Below are positions 17,353 to 26,595 of a stretch of DNA of 64,000 nucleotides, piece after piece. Each line of letters starts with the position of its first letter. Position 1 is the first letter of the stretch. Below the pieces are notes generated by a model. The model did not search any database. It was not told where the DNA came from and saw only the letters and a program-made list of their open reading frames with translations. The position numbers and the translations under genes are program-made. This DNA is from Marinoscillum sp. 108 (GTDB lineage Bacteria; Bacteroidota; Bacteroidia; Cytophagales; Cyclobacteriaceae). The DNA is taken from contig NZ_LR734808.1 of NCBI RefSeq assembly GCF_902506655.1, forward strand, positions 2,912,501 through 2,976,500. Direction: 5' to 3'.

Positions 17353-17391
17353 AAAAGGCGCTGGTGTAGAGATGCACGGCGCCTTTTTTTT
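17353..17391 (+). terminator. Rho-independent terminator 2
   Basis: AAAAGGCGC (17353-17361) pairs with GCGCCTTTT (17379-17387), with inner GTG/CAC pairing and a run of eight T. It reads on the + strand and lies 58 bp before the nuclease start codon. Confidence 0.75.
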
Positions 17392-17448
17392 ACAATTCCT
17401 TCATCCCGCACCTTCCTGCAAAACACCGAGATCAATTATATTCGAGTC

Positions 17449-18213
17449 ATGAAAAAGACCATACTCCTACTCCTACTCATTTCATTTTCTTTTCAAGCAC
17501 TTCCGTGGGGCAAAACGGGACACAGAATAGTTGGTCTCATTGCAGAAAAGCACCTCTCCAAAAAAGCCAGGAAGAACATAGAGAAAATCCTGAAGACTGA
17601 GACTTTGGCGGAGGTGAGCAACCACATGGATTTTATCAAATCAAACGATGCGTATGATCACATGTCTCCGTGGCACTATGCCACTATTCCTGACGGAATG
17701 ACTTATGATGAGGCCGGCACTCCTGAGGAAGGAGATATTATTCAAACCTTGAATCGCCTCATTGCTGAGTTGAAAGCCAAGCAATTCACAGATGAGGATG
17801 AGGCGTTTGCTTTGAAATGTCTGGTTCATCTGATCGGAGACATTCATCAGCCACTTCACGTGGGCAATGGGGAAGACAAAGGAGGCAATGACGTAAAGCT
17901 GGAGTATTTCTGGTCATCCTCCAATCTCCACAGAGTATGGGATAGTGGCATTATAGACGGACAGGACTATAGCTATACCGAATATGTAGAATGGTTGGAT
18001 CACGCTTCCGCAGAAGAAATCAGCGCATGGCAGTCTGCGGGAATATTGGATTGGGCAGCAGAGTCCGTGAGCTACCGGCCACAGATCTATGATCTTCCTG
18101 AAAGCAAAAAGATCAGCTATCAGTATGACTATGAAAACCTGGAATTATTGAACAAAAGACTTTTGCAAGCGGGCATTAGGCTTGCTGGCATTTTGAACGA
18201 GATCTATGGCTAA
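17449..18213 (+). CDS. S1/P1-type zinc nuclease, exported
   Basis: A 254-aa secreted nuclease of the S1/P1 family, which cleaves single-stranded DNA and RNA and removes 3'-phosphates using three zinc ions. A signal peptide precedes ALP-WGKTGH; cleavage before Trp20 would leave the N-terminal Trp that binds zinc in P1 nuclease. Other ligands are visible: H25, the Asp in SNHMDF, the His in PWHYATI, and HLIGDIHQPLHVGN with DKGGND. Length is normal for bacterial members. A likely role is nucleotide scavenging. The stop overlaps that of the convergent TerB-like gene by 4 bp. Confidence 0.92.
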   Translation: MKKTILLLLLISFSFQALPWGKTGHRIVGLIAEKHLSKKARKNIEKILKTETLAEVSNHMDFIKSNDAYDHMSPWHYATIPDGMTYDEAGTPEEGDIIQTLNRLIAELKAKQFTDEDEAFALKCLVHLIGDIHQPLHVGNGEDKGGNDVKLEYFWSSSNLHRVWDSGIIDGQDYSYTEYVEWLDHASAEEISAWQSAGILDWAAESVSYRPQIYDLPESKKISYQYDYENLELLNKRLLQAGIRLAGILNEIYG

Positions 18214-18668
18214 AGGATCGTAAGGCGGAGTTTGTTGGCGGCTTGTTCTAAATCCACCAGCGCCTCTATGGCGATGACTACTTCCTGAGGAACCCTTAGA
18301 ATTCTGGCCGCATCATAAACCTGTTCTTTTTCCTCCAGAGCATAGTCTCCATCTGCTGAGCTCATACGAATGGCATCATAAATCAGAAGTTTACTGAATC
18401 CTGCCAATGCAGAAGAATTGAAAGAAGAAAAGATTTCATCGAGTTCTGCAGCTTCAAAATCGAACTCTTCCCAGTCCGCAACAATTTCCTCATCTACCCC
18501 TACCTCCTTGGCCATATCCAAGGTAAGCCACTCCAGTTCTGGGTCAGAAACAATTCCATCGGAACCCGCAATGGTTAGTAAAGCAAAGCCGTATTCCCGC
18601 CATTTGTTTTTTGGCACCATGCTGATCCCGTAAAATGTGGGAGAAATATTGGTCAAATCTGAATTCAT
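18210..18668 (-). CDS. TerB-like protein
   Basis: A 152-aa all-helical acidic protein. Two halves carry the TerB pattern: IAGSDGIVSDPELEWL near residue 35 and SSADGDYALEEKEQVYDAARIL near residue 105, with Asp-rich loops that may bind metal. TerB-like domains occur in tellurite-resistance and many stress or envelope contexts, and no other ter gene is present, so tellurite resistance should not be assumed. I start at ATG 18668 (MNSDLTNISP). A longer frame to 18785 adds a leader without family resemblance. It is divergent from the DUF4301 gene. Confidence 0.7.
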   Translation of the reverse strand: MNSDLTNISPTFYGISMVPKNKWREYGFALLTIAGSDGIVSDPELEWLTLDMAKEVGVDEEIVADWEEFDFEAAELDEIFSSFNSSALAGFSKLLIYDAIRMSSADGDYALEEKEQVYDAARILRVPQEVVIAIEALVDLEQAANKLRLTIL

Positions 18669-18790
18669 AGAATTGTTTTTACACTTCAAATTAATCACTA
18701 ATATTGAAAGAGAAAAGGACAAGTTTATAAATGGTAGCCTCTTGGATTCTGGAGGAGTAACCACACCACTAATCATAAAAAACAAGATTC

Positions 18791-20335
18791 ATGTTTAGCG
18801 CATCAGACCTCAAGCAAATTTCAGATCATCAGTTGACCCAGGAGGGGATCAATGCTCAGATAGAAAAATTTAAATCTGGTTTTCCTCCCTCAGACTTATC
18901 CGAGAATATTCAGAAGGGAAATGGGCTGAAACAGCTCACTGCAGAGGAAGCGGAAAGCATGATTACATTTTATGAGAACAACCTTGAGGGTTTGGAAATT
19001 GTCAAATTCGTGCCCGCCTCCGGTGCTGCCTCTCGAATGTTCAAGTCGCTATTTGCGTTTCTGACGGACTATAAAGGCACAGATGCTGAGTATGAAAAGA
19101 TGGTTGCGGACCAGGGTTCGGGTTCCGTTTTCACATTTTTCAAGAAGCTAGATCAGTTTGCTTTTTATGAAGACTTAAGAGCCGCTTATAAAAAAGCCAC
19201 GGGCACGAGCCTGGAAGAGGCACAACTAAAAAGAGAATACACCCAAATCCTGGACGTACTGCTCAATGAGCCCGGGATGAATTATGGAGGACTTCCCAAA
19301 GGCCTACTAAAATTTCACCAGTACCCGGAGGGCCCAAGAACTCCAGTGGAAGAGCATATGGTGGAAGGTGCCCAATATGCTCAGGATAAGAATGGGAATG
19401 TAAAAATTCACTTTACTGTTTCGCCGGACCATATGGAGAAGTTCACGGCGCATGTTTCCGAAATCCAGACGCGCTATGAATCACTTTTTGGAGTGAAGAT
19501 TGAAGTGAGTTATAGTATACAAAAACCCTCTACTGACACCATAGCGGTAGACATGGCCAATGAGCCATTTCGCGAGAGTGATGGTTCCTTGCTATTCAGA
19601 CCGGCGGGTCACGGAGCGTTGCTCGAAAACCTGAACGACATTGATGCGGATGTCATCTTTCTGAAAAACATTGACAATGTGGTTCCTGACAAGATCAAAA
19701 CTGAAACCATTCGCTATAAAAAAGTAATTGCCGGGATCTTATTGGATTATCAGCAACGAATCAAACTTGCACTGGAGACCCTTGACAAAGGTGAAGGCAT
19801 AGAGGAAGCATTGAGCTTATTGCAGAATCACCTGGGCTATAGGCCAGGTCAAAGTTTTGGAAATCTGACTGACGCTCAAAAGTGTGACTTTTTAGCTCAA
19901 AAACTGGACCGCCCCCTCCGCATCTGTGGTATGGTGAAAAGTGAAGGGGATACCGGAGGCGGTCCCTTCTGGGTATCCGGTGAAGATGGATCAGTATCGT
20001 TGCAGGTGGTAGAAACCGCACAGATCGATCTCACCAATGAGAAACAAAAAGAAATATTTAACCAATCCACCCATTTCAACCCAGTGGATGTGGTGTGTGG
20101 TGTGAAAGACAAAACAGGCCGAAAATATAACCTGCTGGATCACCGGGACATGAACACCGGGTTTATTACCGAAAAATCCAAAGATGGGAAAGACTTGAAA
20201 GCACAGGAACTCCCTGGTCTTTGGAACGGCTCCATGGCAGATTGGAATACCGTCTTTGTGGAAGTACCGGCCATTACCTTTAACCCCGTGAAATCAGTAA
20301 ATGATTTACTGAAACCGGAGCATCAGGGCGGATAA
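18791..20335 (+). CDS. DUF4301 family protein
   Basis: A 514-aa cytosolic protein that matches the DUF4301 family by its opening (FSASDLKQISDHQL...INAQIEKFKSGFPP) and by the glycine-rich stretch VKFVPASGAASRMFKSLFAF near residue 75. The fold resembles sugar-phosphate nucleotidyltransferases, to judge from the SGAASRM loop, but catalytic activity is not established. Other conserved blocks are LPKGLLKFHQYPEG...TPVEEH and DTGGGPFWV. It stands alone in its direction, with a 122-bp gap to the divergent TerB-like gene that must hold both promoters. Confidence 0.85.
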   Translation: MFSASDLKQISDHQLTQEGINAQIEKFKSGFPPSDLSENIQKGNGLKQLTAEEAESMITFYENNLEGLEIVKFVPASGAASRMFKSLFAFLTDYKGTDAEYEKMVADQGSGSVFTFFKKLDQFAFYEDLRAAYKKATGTSLEEAQLKREYTQILDVLLNEPGMNYGGLPKGLLKFHQYPEGPRTPVEEHMVEGAQYAQDKNGNVKIHFTVSPDHMEKFTAHVSEIQTRYESLFGVKIEVSYSIQKPSTDTIAVDMANEPFRESDGSLLFRPAGHGALLENLNDIDADVIFLKNIDNVVPDKIKTETIRYKKVIAGILLDYQQRIKLALETLDKGEGIEEALSLLQNHLGYRPGQSFGNLTDAQKCDFLAQKLDRPLRICGMVKSEGDTGGGPFWVSGEDGSVSLQVVETAQIDLTNEKQKEIFNQSTHFNPVDVVCGVKDKTGRKYNLLDHRDMNTGFITEKSKDGKDLKAQELPGLWNGSMADWNTVFVEVPAITFNPVKSVNDLLKPEHQGG

Positions 20336-20392
20336 AACCACTTCAGAACAATTTAATAGGACTTTAGGTGAACTCGATGATCAATCATCAAG

Positions 20393-22831
20393 TTACTCCA
20401 TCATACAATCCATCCCTATAGGGCTACCATCGGGTGGTGACAAGGTGGATGGTAATTTGAAATCACCTGGCTCTTCCAGAAACTGCTGATAGAGGCGGAT
20501 GCTGTGTGCATAGTGTGCACTGATGAGTGGATCACTGGTGGCCTTCATTTTGGTGGATATCGTTTTCACGAGTCTTTCGAGTTCAAAGTTGGCAAGGGCT
20601 TTGGTCATCTCTGTGGCGGAACTAACAGACAGATTCATCAGGTGGTATAACACGCGTTTTTCCACTACCATTTTGATTTCTTTGGCCAACCCGTCAGGGT
20701 AATTGGCATTCCATGTCTGATCATTGACTCTGCTCATGAGTTCTTTCCAGCCCGGAAAGGTGCTTTTTTGAAGATTTTGCTGAGTGATTCGTTCAATGCG
20801 CTCAGGTTGAAAGAGCATTTGCAGGGTCATTTCTGCAGACATCTCCGCTGCTGCTACTGGATCGAAAGTGACGCCCGTGTTCGATTTGAAACTTTCACGG
20901 GTTCTGCCATACCCGGGGACTTTGGGGCTTAATAGGTCGAGTAAATGTGGCGGCAGTCCCAGAAAAGTAGGAGAAAGGGTGCCGACGAGAGCGTCTATGG
21001 CAGCTTGTTGAGTGGTAGCATCCACCTTCTGTGGCAGTGGCAGGCCGTCGCCTTTGGCTTTATAGGTATAATGCTGACCCCCAACGAGCTTGGCGGCAGC
21101 TTCTATCTGATACCTGTGTAGGAAGTACATCGGAACCAACACCTCTTCCAGAGAAGAAATTGGCTGACCGGTTTTGATGGCTTTCTCCGAAAATGTAGAA
21201 AGTACTTTTGCTCTTATTGCTGAGAGGCGCACCAATTCAGTGGCTGCATTTTCACCATTGTCCCAGAGGTGTGCCGTGGCGTGAGCACCGCCTTTCGGAC
21301 GAGCATCCGAATCCATGATGAAGTGATAGCCATCAGAGATCCACTCATCAATGATGTCTTGCAAATAGGAATCCTCATTTTCTTTGAACACAGAGTATCC
21401 ATACCGTATGGCAAATTCATCCCACTCCCCAATGCCCGTATCATACGCATCAGAAAGATCTATCTCACCATTTTCCCCCAATAGAATATTCGGGTGTGGG
21501 TAATCCATGACTGAAGCCCGACCATCTGCGCTTGCCGCAAAATTGTGATAAAGCCCCAGGGTGTGGCCCACTTCGTGAGCCGCCAGCTGTCTGAGTCGGG
21601 CTAGCGCCATCTCCAGCATTTCATCACTGGGCTCCTTGCCTTCTTCGTACGGCTGTAGCAGACCAGTGGCAATCAGAAAATCCTGACGAATTCGCAATGA
21701 ACCCAATGAAACATGCCCTTTCAGAATTTCTCCGGTTCGGGGGTCGGCGATCCATGAGCCATAGGACCAGCCTCGGGTAGATCTGTGTACCCATTGAATC
21801 ACATTGTAATTGATGTCCAGAGGATCTATGCTGTCAGGAAGTACATAAACCTGAAAAGCGTTAATGAATCCGGCTTTTTCAAAGGCCTGATTCCACCAGC
21901 TGGCACCTTCTATCAAAGCGGACTTTACGGGTTCAGGGGCTCCCTTATCCACATAATAAATGATAGGCTCCACCGCTTCACTCATTTCGGCTTCCGGGTT
22001 TTTCTTTTCCAACCGATGACGGAAGATCAGCTGTTTGACCAATGGCTCCTCTATGGGTGTGGCATAATCCTGATAAGAGGACGAATAGTAACCACTTCTG
22101 GGGTCAAATTTTCGAGGGACATACTCATCATCTGGTAAGCGCACAAAGGAGTGATGCATTCTCACGGTGATGGATTCCGCAGTTGGGGCTACTGATCTGA
22201 TGTTGCTCCCTGTTGGGGTACCCTTGAATGTGATCGTGGATTCGAACTCCGAATTGTCTTTGAAGTTTTTGGTCATTTCCAAATAAAGTGCGGACCTGCT
22301 GGCGTCCAGGGTGTAAGTGCCCTCTTTGGACTTTTTAAGCGTTTCGCTCACACCATGAGCATCTGCGAGGAGAAAGTCCGTGATGTCAATCAATACTTTC
22401 CCGTTTTGTTCTTTTTCCACTTTGAAACCCCAGAGGACACTCTGTGCAAAGGCCTCATTGACCGAGCGGACTTCTTCCTTATTTTCGCTGACGGCCCTAT
22501 AGCCGTAGTTGGGTTGGATGAGTAATATTTTGGGTCCACTTCGCTCAAACTTCACGATTCGGTTATCACCTACCTGTCCTCGGTCCAGCCCAATGTCATT
22601 GGAACCCAGCCCCGCCGCCAGATAGTTGACATAGAGAAACTCCTCTCCCAGGTTTTCCACTTCTAAAAAGACCTTTCCCTTGTCGGCGTCCCAGTAAAAA
22701 TCGAAAAAGCCTTCGTACTTTTTATAGGTAGCTAAAGTGGTTTCGTAGCTGCTGCTGCTCGTAGAAGGGGTAGACTTTGGCGAGCACGCAAAAACAGCCA
22801 TGGCTGCGAGGGTGAAGTACAATGTTCTCAT
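20393..22831 (-). CDS. Zinc-dependent metalloprotease lipoprotein
   Basis: An 812-aa lipoprotein (lipobox VFACS, Cys near residue 16) with a metzincin-type zinc site HEVGHTLGLYH (H419, E420, H423, H429) and a Met-turn SVMDYPHP (M442). It belongs to the large zinc-dependent metalloproteases of Bacteroidota that carry DUF5117/DUF5118-type flanking regions (N-terminal KYEGFFDFYWDADKGKVFLEV, C-terminal helical part). It is probably on the cell surface or in the periplasm and degrades proteins or peptides. It is monocistronic; the upstream gap contains the terminator of the preceding gene. Confidence 0.9.
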   Translation of the reverse strand: MRTLYFTLAAMAVFACSPKSTPSTSSSSYETTLATYKKYEGFFDFYWDADKGKVFLEVENLGEEFLYVNYLAAGLGSNDIGLDRGQVGDNRIVKFERSGPKILLIQPNYGYRAVSENKEEVRSVNEAFAQSVLWGFKVEKEQNGKVLIDITDFLLADAHGVSETLKKSKEGTYTLDASRSALYLEMTKNFKDNSEFESTITFKGTPTGSNIRSVAPTAESITVRMHHSFVRLPDDEYVPRKFDPRSGYYSSSYQDYATPIEEPLVKQLIFRHRLEKKNPEAEMSEAVEPIIYYVDKGAPEPVKSALIEGASWWNQAFEKAGFINAFQVYVLPDSIDPLDINYNVIQWVHRSTRGWSYGSWIADPRTGEILKGHVSLGSLRIRQDFLIATGLLQPYEEGKEPSDEMLEMALARLRQLAAHEVGHTLGLYHNFAASADGRASVMDYPHPNILLGENGEIDLSDAYDTGIGEWDEFAIRYGYSVFKENEDSYLQDIIDEWISDGYHFIMDSDARPKGGAHATAHLWDNGENAATELVRLSAIRAKVLSTFSEKAIKTGQPISSLEEVLVPMYFLHRYQIEAAAKLVGGQHYTYKAKGDGLPLPQKVDATTQQAAIDALVGTLSPTFLGLPPHLLDLLSPKVPGYGRTRESFKSNTGVTFDPVAAAEMSAEMTLQMLFQPERIERITQQNLQKSTFPGWKELMSRVNDQTWNANYPDGLAKEIKMVVEKRVLYHLMNLSVSSATEMTKALANFELERLVKTISTKMKATSDPLISAHYAHSIRLYQQFLEEPGDFKLPSTLSPPDGSPIGMDCMME

Positions 22832-22944
22832 AAAGTAGAATTAGTATGCTTTTGTGCATGTTTCCGATGGTCAACAGATATTCGATCTGCTGATTGCTCC
22901 GGACATGGTACGCTAAAAATTGTTCATAATTTAATGTTGATTTT

Positions 22945-22970
22945 GGGAAAAAGGGCAGCTCTGGCTGCCC
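22945..22970 (-). terminator. Terminator of the Cys-rich lipoprotein gene
   Basis: On the minus strand GGGCAGC-CAGA-GCTGCCC forms a perfect 7-bp hairpin followed by TTTTT. It lies about 70 bp downstream of the stop at 23038. Confidence 0.75.
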
Positions 22971-23037
22971 GCTTCTCAAAGAGTTACATTTTCGGAGAAT
23001 TCAATTGTTGAGTGGTCAGACCCGTCACCTTCTTTTC

Positions 23038-23550
23038 TTATTCGCAATCGAGACACTGCCACTCCACGATACCAGCTCCCGAACCAAACCGCTCCATGGT
23101 GTGTTTTTCAATATCAATCAGAAACCCGGTTTGGCTGCTGTTCTGTGTACAGCAGCCGTTGCAGTCAGAGTCTGCACACATATCGTACACGGTAGCTTCT
23201 ATTTCCAGCTTTCCTTGTCTCAGCAGAAAAGTCTTCAAGCGGTATCGTTCAGCGTCTTTGGAATGGATAGCGATGATATTGTGGCTTTTCACCCAATCTT
23301 CCGGCTGTTGACCATCTACAAAAGCGAAATACCCGGCCCATTGGCATCCATTGTATTCAAGGCACTCGGGACTTCCTGGCTCTGGATATGAAGTATAATT
23401 CGTCAGATTGGCCAGGTGCCACTGCCCAGCTTGAGATCGCACAGGTTCGGGCCGGCAAGCGAATACAAGCAGAAAAAGGACAAAGAAACCAGAAATGATA
23501 ATTTTGTTGATCAATGAGCAGGGTTTTATCAATTGATGAAGATAAAGCAC
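23038..23550 (-). CDS. Cys-rich putative lipoprotein, 170 aa
   Basis: The N-terminus has a long hydrophobic segment ending in LLVFAC (Cys32), compatible with a lipoprotein signal with an extended n-region. The mature part is Cys-rich: ECLEYNGCQWAGYFAF, YDMCADSDCNGCCTQ and a terminal WQCLDCE, suggesting disulphides or metal binding in the periplasm. I do not recognise the family. It has its own terminator downstream and is divergent from the 2H phosphoesterase gene (33-bp gap). Confidence 0.65.
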   Translation of the reverse strand: MLYLHQLIKPCSLINKIIISGFFVLFLLVFACRPEPVRSQAGQWHLANLTNYTSYPEPGSPECLEYNGCQWAGYFAFVDGQQPEDWVKSHNIIAIHSKDAERYRLKTFLLRQGKLEIEATVYDMCADSDCNGCCTQNSSQTGFLIDIEKHTMERFGSGAGIVEWQCLDCE

Positions 23551-23583
23551 TTTTGTTTAACGAGACTTGCTAACCTTTGATGA

Positions 23584-24144
23584 ATGGGAGAACCAACGAC
23601 CAAAATCCAGCGCCTTTACTTTGTAGCATTGATTCCTCCGGAACCCATCAAATCGGAGGTGTGGCAAATGAAGGAAGAGGTGAAGAGCAAATATGGATCA
23701 AAAGCAGCATTGAAGTCTCCGGCTCATATCACTCTGCACATGCCGTTCACCTTTAGGGTGGATCGAGAAGACCAAATCATTCATTGTTTGCAGGAGGCTG
23801 TGACTGGTACTCCCTCTATTCGGATCAAGCACGATGGATTTGGGTGTTTTGAACCTCGAGTGATTTATGTCAATGTTGAAAAAACAGCTCCCCTTGAAAA
23901 CCTTAAAAAGAATGTGGTCAAGCAAATGCGGTTGAACCTGAAACTTCAAAACGCCGATTATAAAAACCTGCCGTTTCACCCACATATGACCATTGCATTC
24001 AGGGATTTGAAAAAAGCAACCTTTCAGGAGGCATGGCCAGAATATCGACAAAGATCCTATGAAGCCAATTGGGAATGTGGTACTGTTTGTTTGCTCAAAC
24101 ATACAGGCAAAGACTGGGCGGTATTGGAGGAGGTAGTTTTTTAG
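23584..24144 (+). CDS. 2'-5' RNA ligase-like protein (2H phosphoesterase)
   Basis: A 186-aa cytosolic protein with two HxT/S motifs characteristic of the 2H phosphoesterase superfamily: HITLHMPF near residue 48 and HPHMTIAF near residue 132. LigT/ThpR members hydrolyse or form 2',5'-linked or cyclic phosphodiesters in RNA; the physiological substrate of stand-alone bacterial copies is mostly unknown. The start is ATG 23584, near the divergent lipoprotein start. Confidence 0.85.
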   Translation: MGEPTTKIQRLYFVALIPPEPIKSEVWQMKEEVKSKYGSKAALKSPAHITLHMPFTFRVDREDQIIHCLQEAVTGTPSIRIKHDGFGCFEPRVIYVNVEKTAPLENLKKNVVKQMRLNLKLQNADYKNLPFHPHMTIAFRDLKKATFQEAWPEYRQRSYEANWECGTVCLLKHTGKDWAVLEEVVF

Positions 24145-24166
24145 GTGAAGAAATAAGAATACAGGA

Positions 24167-24631
24167 TTACTCCAGAACAAATTGAGCGGAAACAGTCTCC
24201 TTATCCAGTAAGTAGCTTTTTTTAAGCATACCAGATTTGACATGCAGGAGGTTTTTTTGATCATCAAACAGGTCAAGAAGGAGACTATTCTGCACATGCA
24301 GTAGCTTAAGGTCACGTACATCGGTCACCTCCAGAAAGCACCAGGTCAGATCATCTTCTATTTCGAATCGAAGAAACACAAAGTCTTTGTTCTCATCATT
24401 CACCCAGAGAGAAAAATTCTTTTGAAAATAGGATTTCAATGCGCTCATCACCACCGATGAGTCCTCGATCACGTGGAGGGATGGATCTTCCGTATGCCTT
24501 CTTAAAGCGAGCTCCAAATCTTCCGTGAACATTCGATGTGTGATTTGTAAGGTCGGTGCTTCCGTACCGATGACTATTTCACAAACGCTGACGTGATAGG
24601 GGTGGAGCAAGAGCCAAAGGATGAGATACAT
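24167..24631 (-). CDS. DUF6702 family protein
   Basis: A 154-aa exported protein. A short hydrophobic N-terminus (MYLILWLLL) runs into HPYHVSVCEIVIG, the hallmark opening of DUF6702, followed by LQITHRMFTEDLELALRR. The family is found in Bacteroidota; its function is unknown, often encoded next to M1 peptidases or HupE-like genes. Here it is divergent from a HupE/UreJ-like gene, consistent with that association. Confidence 0.75.
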   Translation of the reverse strand: MYLILWLLLHPYHVSVCEIVIGTEAPTLQITHRMFTEDLELALRRHTEDPSLHVIEDSSVVMSALKSYFQKNFSLWVNDENKDFVFLRFEIEDDLTWCFLEVTDVRDLKLLHVQNSLLLDLFDDQKNLLHVKSGMLKKSYLLDKETVSAQFVLE

Positions 24632-24765
24632 TTTTGCGTTCGGTCAATTAAAAGCAGAATACTAATCATCAAATTAACTCAATAAGTGGCGGACTGTGAC
24701 TTTTCATCAAATTTTCCACCAGTTACCAGTTGAAATCTGCCGTGTTCGATATTTTCGCATTTCAT

Positions 24766-25344
24766 ATGTCAGAATTTCAGATTTATTACGATTTAGGGTT
24801 GCAGCACATTTTAGATAAAAATGGATATGATCACATCATTTTTGTCATTGCCCTATGCGCGCTTTATCAGGCAGAGGATTGGAAGAGTGTGCTCACTCTG
24901 GTGACATCCTTTACGCTCGGTCACTCCATTACACTTGCGCTAGCCACATTTTCCATCGTGGAGGTAGATCCGGATCTTATAGAATTTCTGATTCCGGTCA
25001 CCATTTTCATTACGGCAGTGTTCAACCTTTTTTCTCGCACAGAGAATACACATGTAAGCATTCGAAATTACTTTTTTGCGGGCTTCTTTGGGCTGGTGCA
25101 TGGCCTGGGTTTTTCCAACTATCTCAAAACCCTGTTGGGAAAGGATGAAAGCATCATCACCCAACTTTTTGCATTTAATATTGGTTTGGAGGTTGGTCAA
25201 TTGATTATCGTAGCCTCGCTGCTTGTTATCGGCTTTGTGCTGGTGAGTATGGCCGGGGTGAGCAGGAGAGATTGGAAAATGGTCATTAGTGCAGCGGTGG
25301 CTGGCATCTCTCTTGTGCTGATTATCGAATCAAATTATTTATAA
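24766..25344 (+). CDS. HupE/UreJ family membrane protein
   Basis: A 192-aa polytopic membrane protein with about six hydrophobic helices. The diagnostic features are GLQHILDKNGYDHIIFV near the N-terminus (His and Asp in the first helix) and GHSITLALATF plus FGLVHGLGFSNYL in later helices. HupE/UreJ proteins are proposed nickel or cobalt permeases in hydrogenase and urease operons; no such enzyme is encoded here, so the substrate is open. I prefer ATG 24766 over an in-frame TTG at 24730. Confidence 0.85.
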   Translation: MSEFQIYYDLGLQHILDKNGYDHIIFVIALCALYQAEDWKSVLTLVTSFTLGHSITLALATFSIVEVDPDLIEFLIPVTIFITAVFNLFSRTENTHVSIRNYFFAGFFGLVHGLGFSNYLKTLLGKDESIITQLFAFNIGLEVGQLIIVASLLVIGFVLVSMAGVSRRDWKMVISAAVAGISLVLIIESNYL

Positions 25345-25608
25345 CCAGCATCCTGAAGACATTTTGGATACTTCCATGGCCGGAAGTTTGAACCGTAGGA
25401 TACCCCCCAAAAAACCAATAATTGAATAGGCGCACTTCTCGATGATCAATCACAGACTACCATTAACGTGGCAAATACTTGATTCAGGCAACAGAACTTT
25501 GAGGATGGAACCGACGGAATGGAGTAATTCTAGCCGAAATTTGGAGGAAGAACTAAACAGAGGACTCATTGTGCTTTATTAAAGGCAAAAAAGTTGTTAG
25601 CTTGAAGT
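25345..25608. other. Intergenic gap without recognised feature
   Basis: 264 bp between two plus-strand genes. I see no convincing ORF, RNA gene or terminator. It carries a C7/A-rich stretch (about 25402-25416) and one of two copies of a 15-bp string (25438-25452) that also occurs at 20373-20387. Confidence 0.4.
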
Positions 25609-26520
25609 ATGACCCATTTAAAGAAACAAAAGATGTGGAAACCATCAATAAATCATTCATTTGAACCCATGCACCAGAACGAGTTGAGAAATTCAGAAAA
25701 AAAACCATCACGTTGGCTTTTTCATGCCACCATCATTGGATTGGCCATGATGGCATCCTGCAAACCTGCGGATAAGACAGGATTTGCCGATGACGCTGGT
25801 GGCGAGCCGACAGAGATTGTAGTGTATAATAACCCTCCGTCGGAGGGTTTCGACATTGAAGGGTCTACCCCTCATGCCATTGTCATGGCTGATCAGATTA
25901 TGAACGCCATGGGTGGTCGGGAGAAGTGGGATCAGACCAACGTGATTTTCTGGAATTTCCTGGGAGTGAGAACTTTGCTTTGGGACAAGGCCAATAACAA
26001 AGTACGTATTGATATCCCCTCCAGCAAAATGGTGATTGCGCTGGACATGAATGATATGACCGGAAACGTATGGAAGGATCAGGTGAAATATACTCAGGAA
26101 GACTCTGTCAGCAAGTACCTGGAGCAGGGACGAAAAATGTGGATCAATGATTCCTATTGGTTGGTGATGCCTTTCAAATTGAAGGATTCCGGTGTGACCC
26201 TCACCTATGTGGGTGAAGACACTACTCGACAGGGCAATCGGGCAGATGTGTTGAGGCTCACATTCAAGAACGTGGGAGTTACTCCGGACAATGCCTATGA
26301 CGTATGGGTAGACTTTGACACCCGACTGATCGAGCAGTGGGCCTATTATAAAGAGGCGACCCAGGAAGAACCCAACTTTGTGTTGCCGTGGACAGACTAT
26401 CAAGATTATAACGGGCTGTTACTTTCGGGCGAGCGTGGAGACAGAGACCTCACGAATATTAAAGTTTTGAAGTCAGTGCCAAAGGGTGCCTTTGAGAGCC
26501 CCGAACCACTGTCACTCTAA
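25609..26520 (+). CDS. Lipoprotein resembling DUF6503 proteins
   Basis: A 303-aa protein with an unusually long n-region before the lipoprotein signal (WLFHATIIGLAMMASC, Cys near residue 50). If translation starts at the in-frame ATG 25672 the n-region is normal length. The mature part opens with a conserved block (MADQIMNAMGGREKWDQTNVIFWNFLG) and is beta-rich with many Trp/Tyr, like a LolA/LppX-type half-barrel that binds lipid. Function unknown. A hairpin terminator follows. Confidence 0.7.
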   Translation: MTHLKKQKMWKPSINHSFEPMHQNELRNSEKKPSRWLFHATIIGLAMMASCKPADKTGFADDAGGEPTEIVVYNNPPSEGFDIEGSTPHAIVMADQIMNAMGGREKWDQTNVIFWNFLGVRTLLWDKANNKVRIDIPSSKMVIALDMNDMTGNVWKDQVKYTQEDSVSKYLEQGRKMWINDSYWLVMPFKLKDSGVTLTYVGEDTTRQGNRADVLRLTFKNVGVTPDNAYDVWVDFDTRLIEQWAYYKEATQEEPNFVLPWTDYQDYNGLLLSGERGDRDLTNIKVLKSVPKGAFESPEPLSL

Positions 26521-26545
26521 ATAATTACTAAAACATTTCGTTCAT

Positions 26546-26576
26546 AAGGGTAGTCATAGATTGACTGCCCTTTGTT
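26546..26576 (+). terminator. Hairpin terminator after the DUF6503-like gene
   Basis: AAGGGTAGTCA pairs fully with TGACTGCCCTT (one G-T wobble) around loop TAGAT, followed by TGTTTT. It separates the lipoprotein gene from the next gene. Confidence 0.75.
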
Positions 26577-26595
26577 TTAATCAGGAATCAATAAA

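Noticed and set aside
17848-17863. Additional CACGTG cores (17854, 24469, 54312) as parS
   Set aside because: The flanks lack the GTT/AAC arms and they lie inside coding genes.
20373-25452. 15-bp string CTCGATGATCAATCA at 20373-20387 and 25438-25452
   Set aside because: Only two copies, no shared flanks, no inverted partner; not enough for a mobile element or repeat family.
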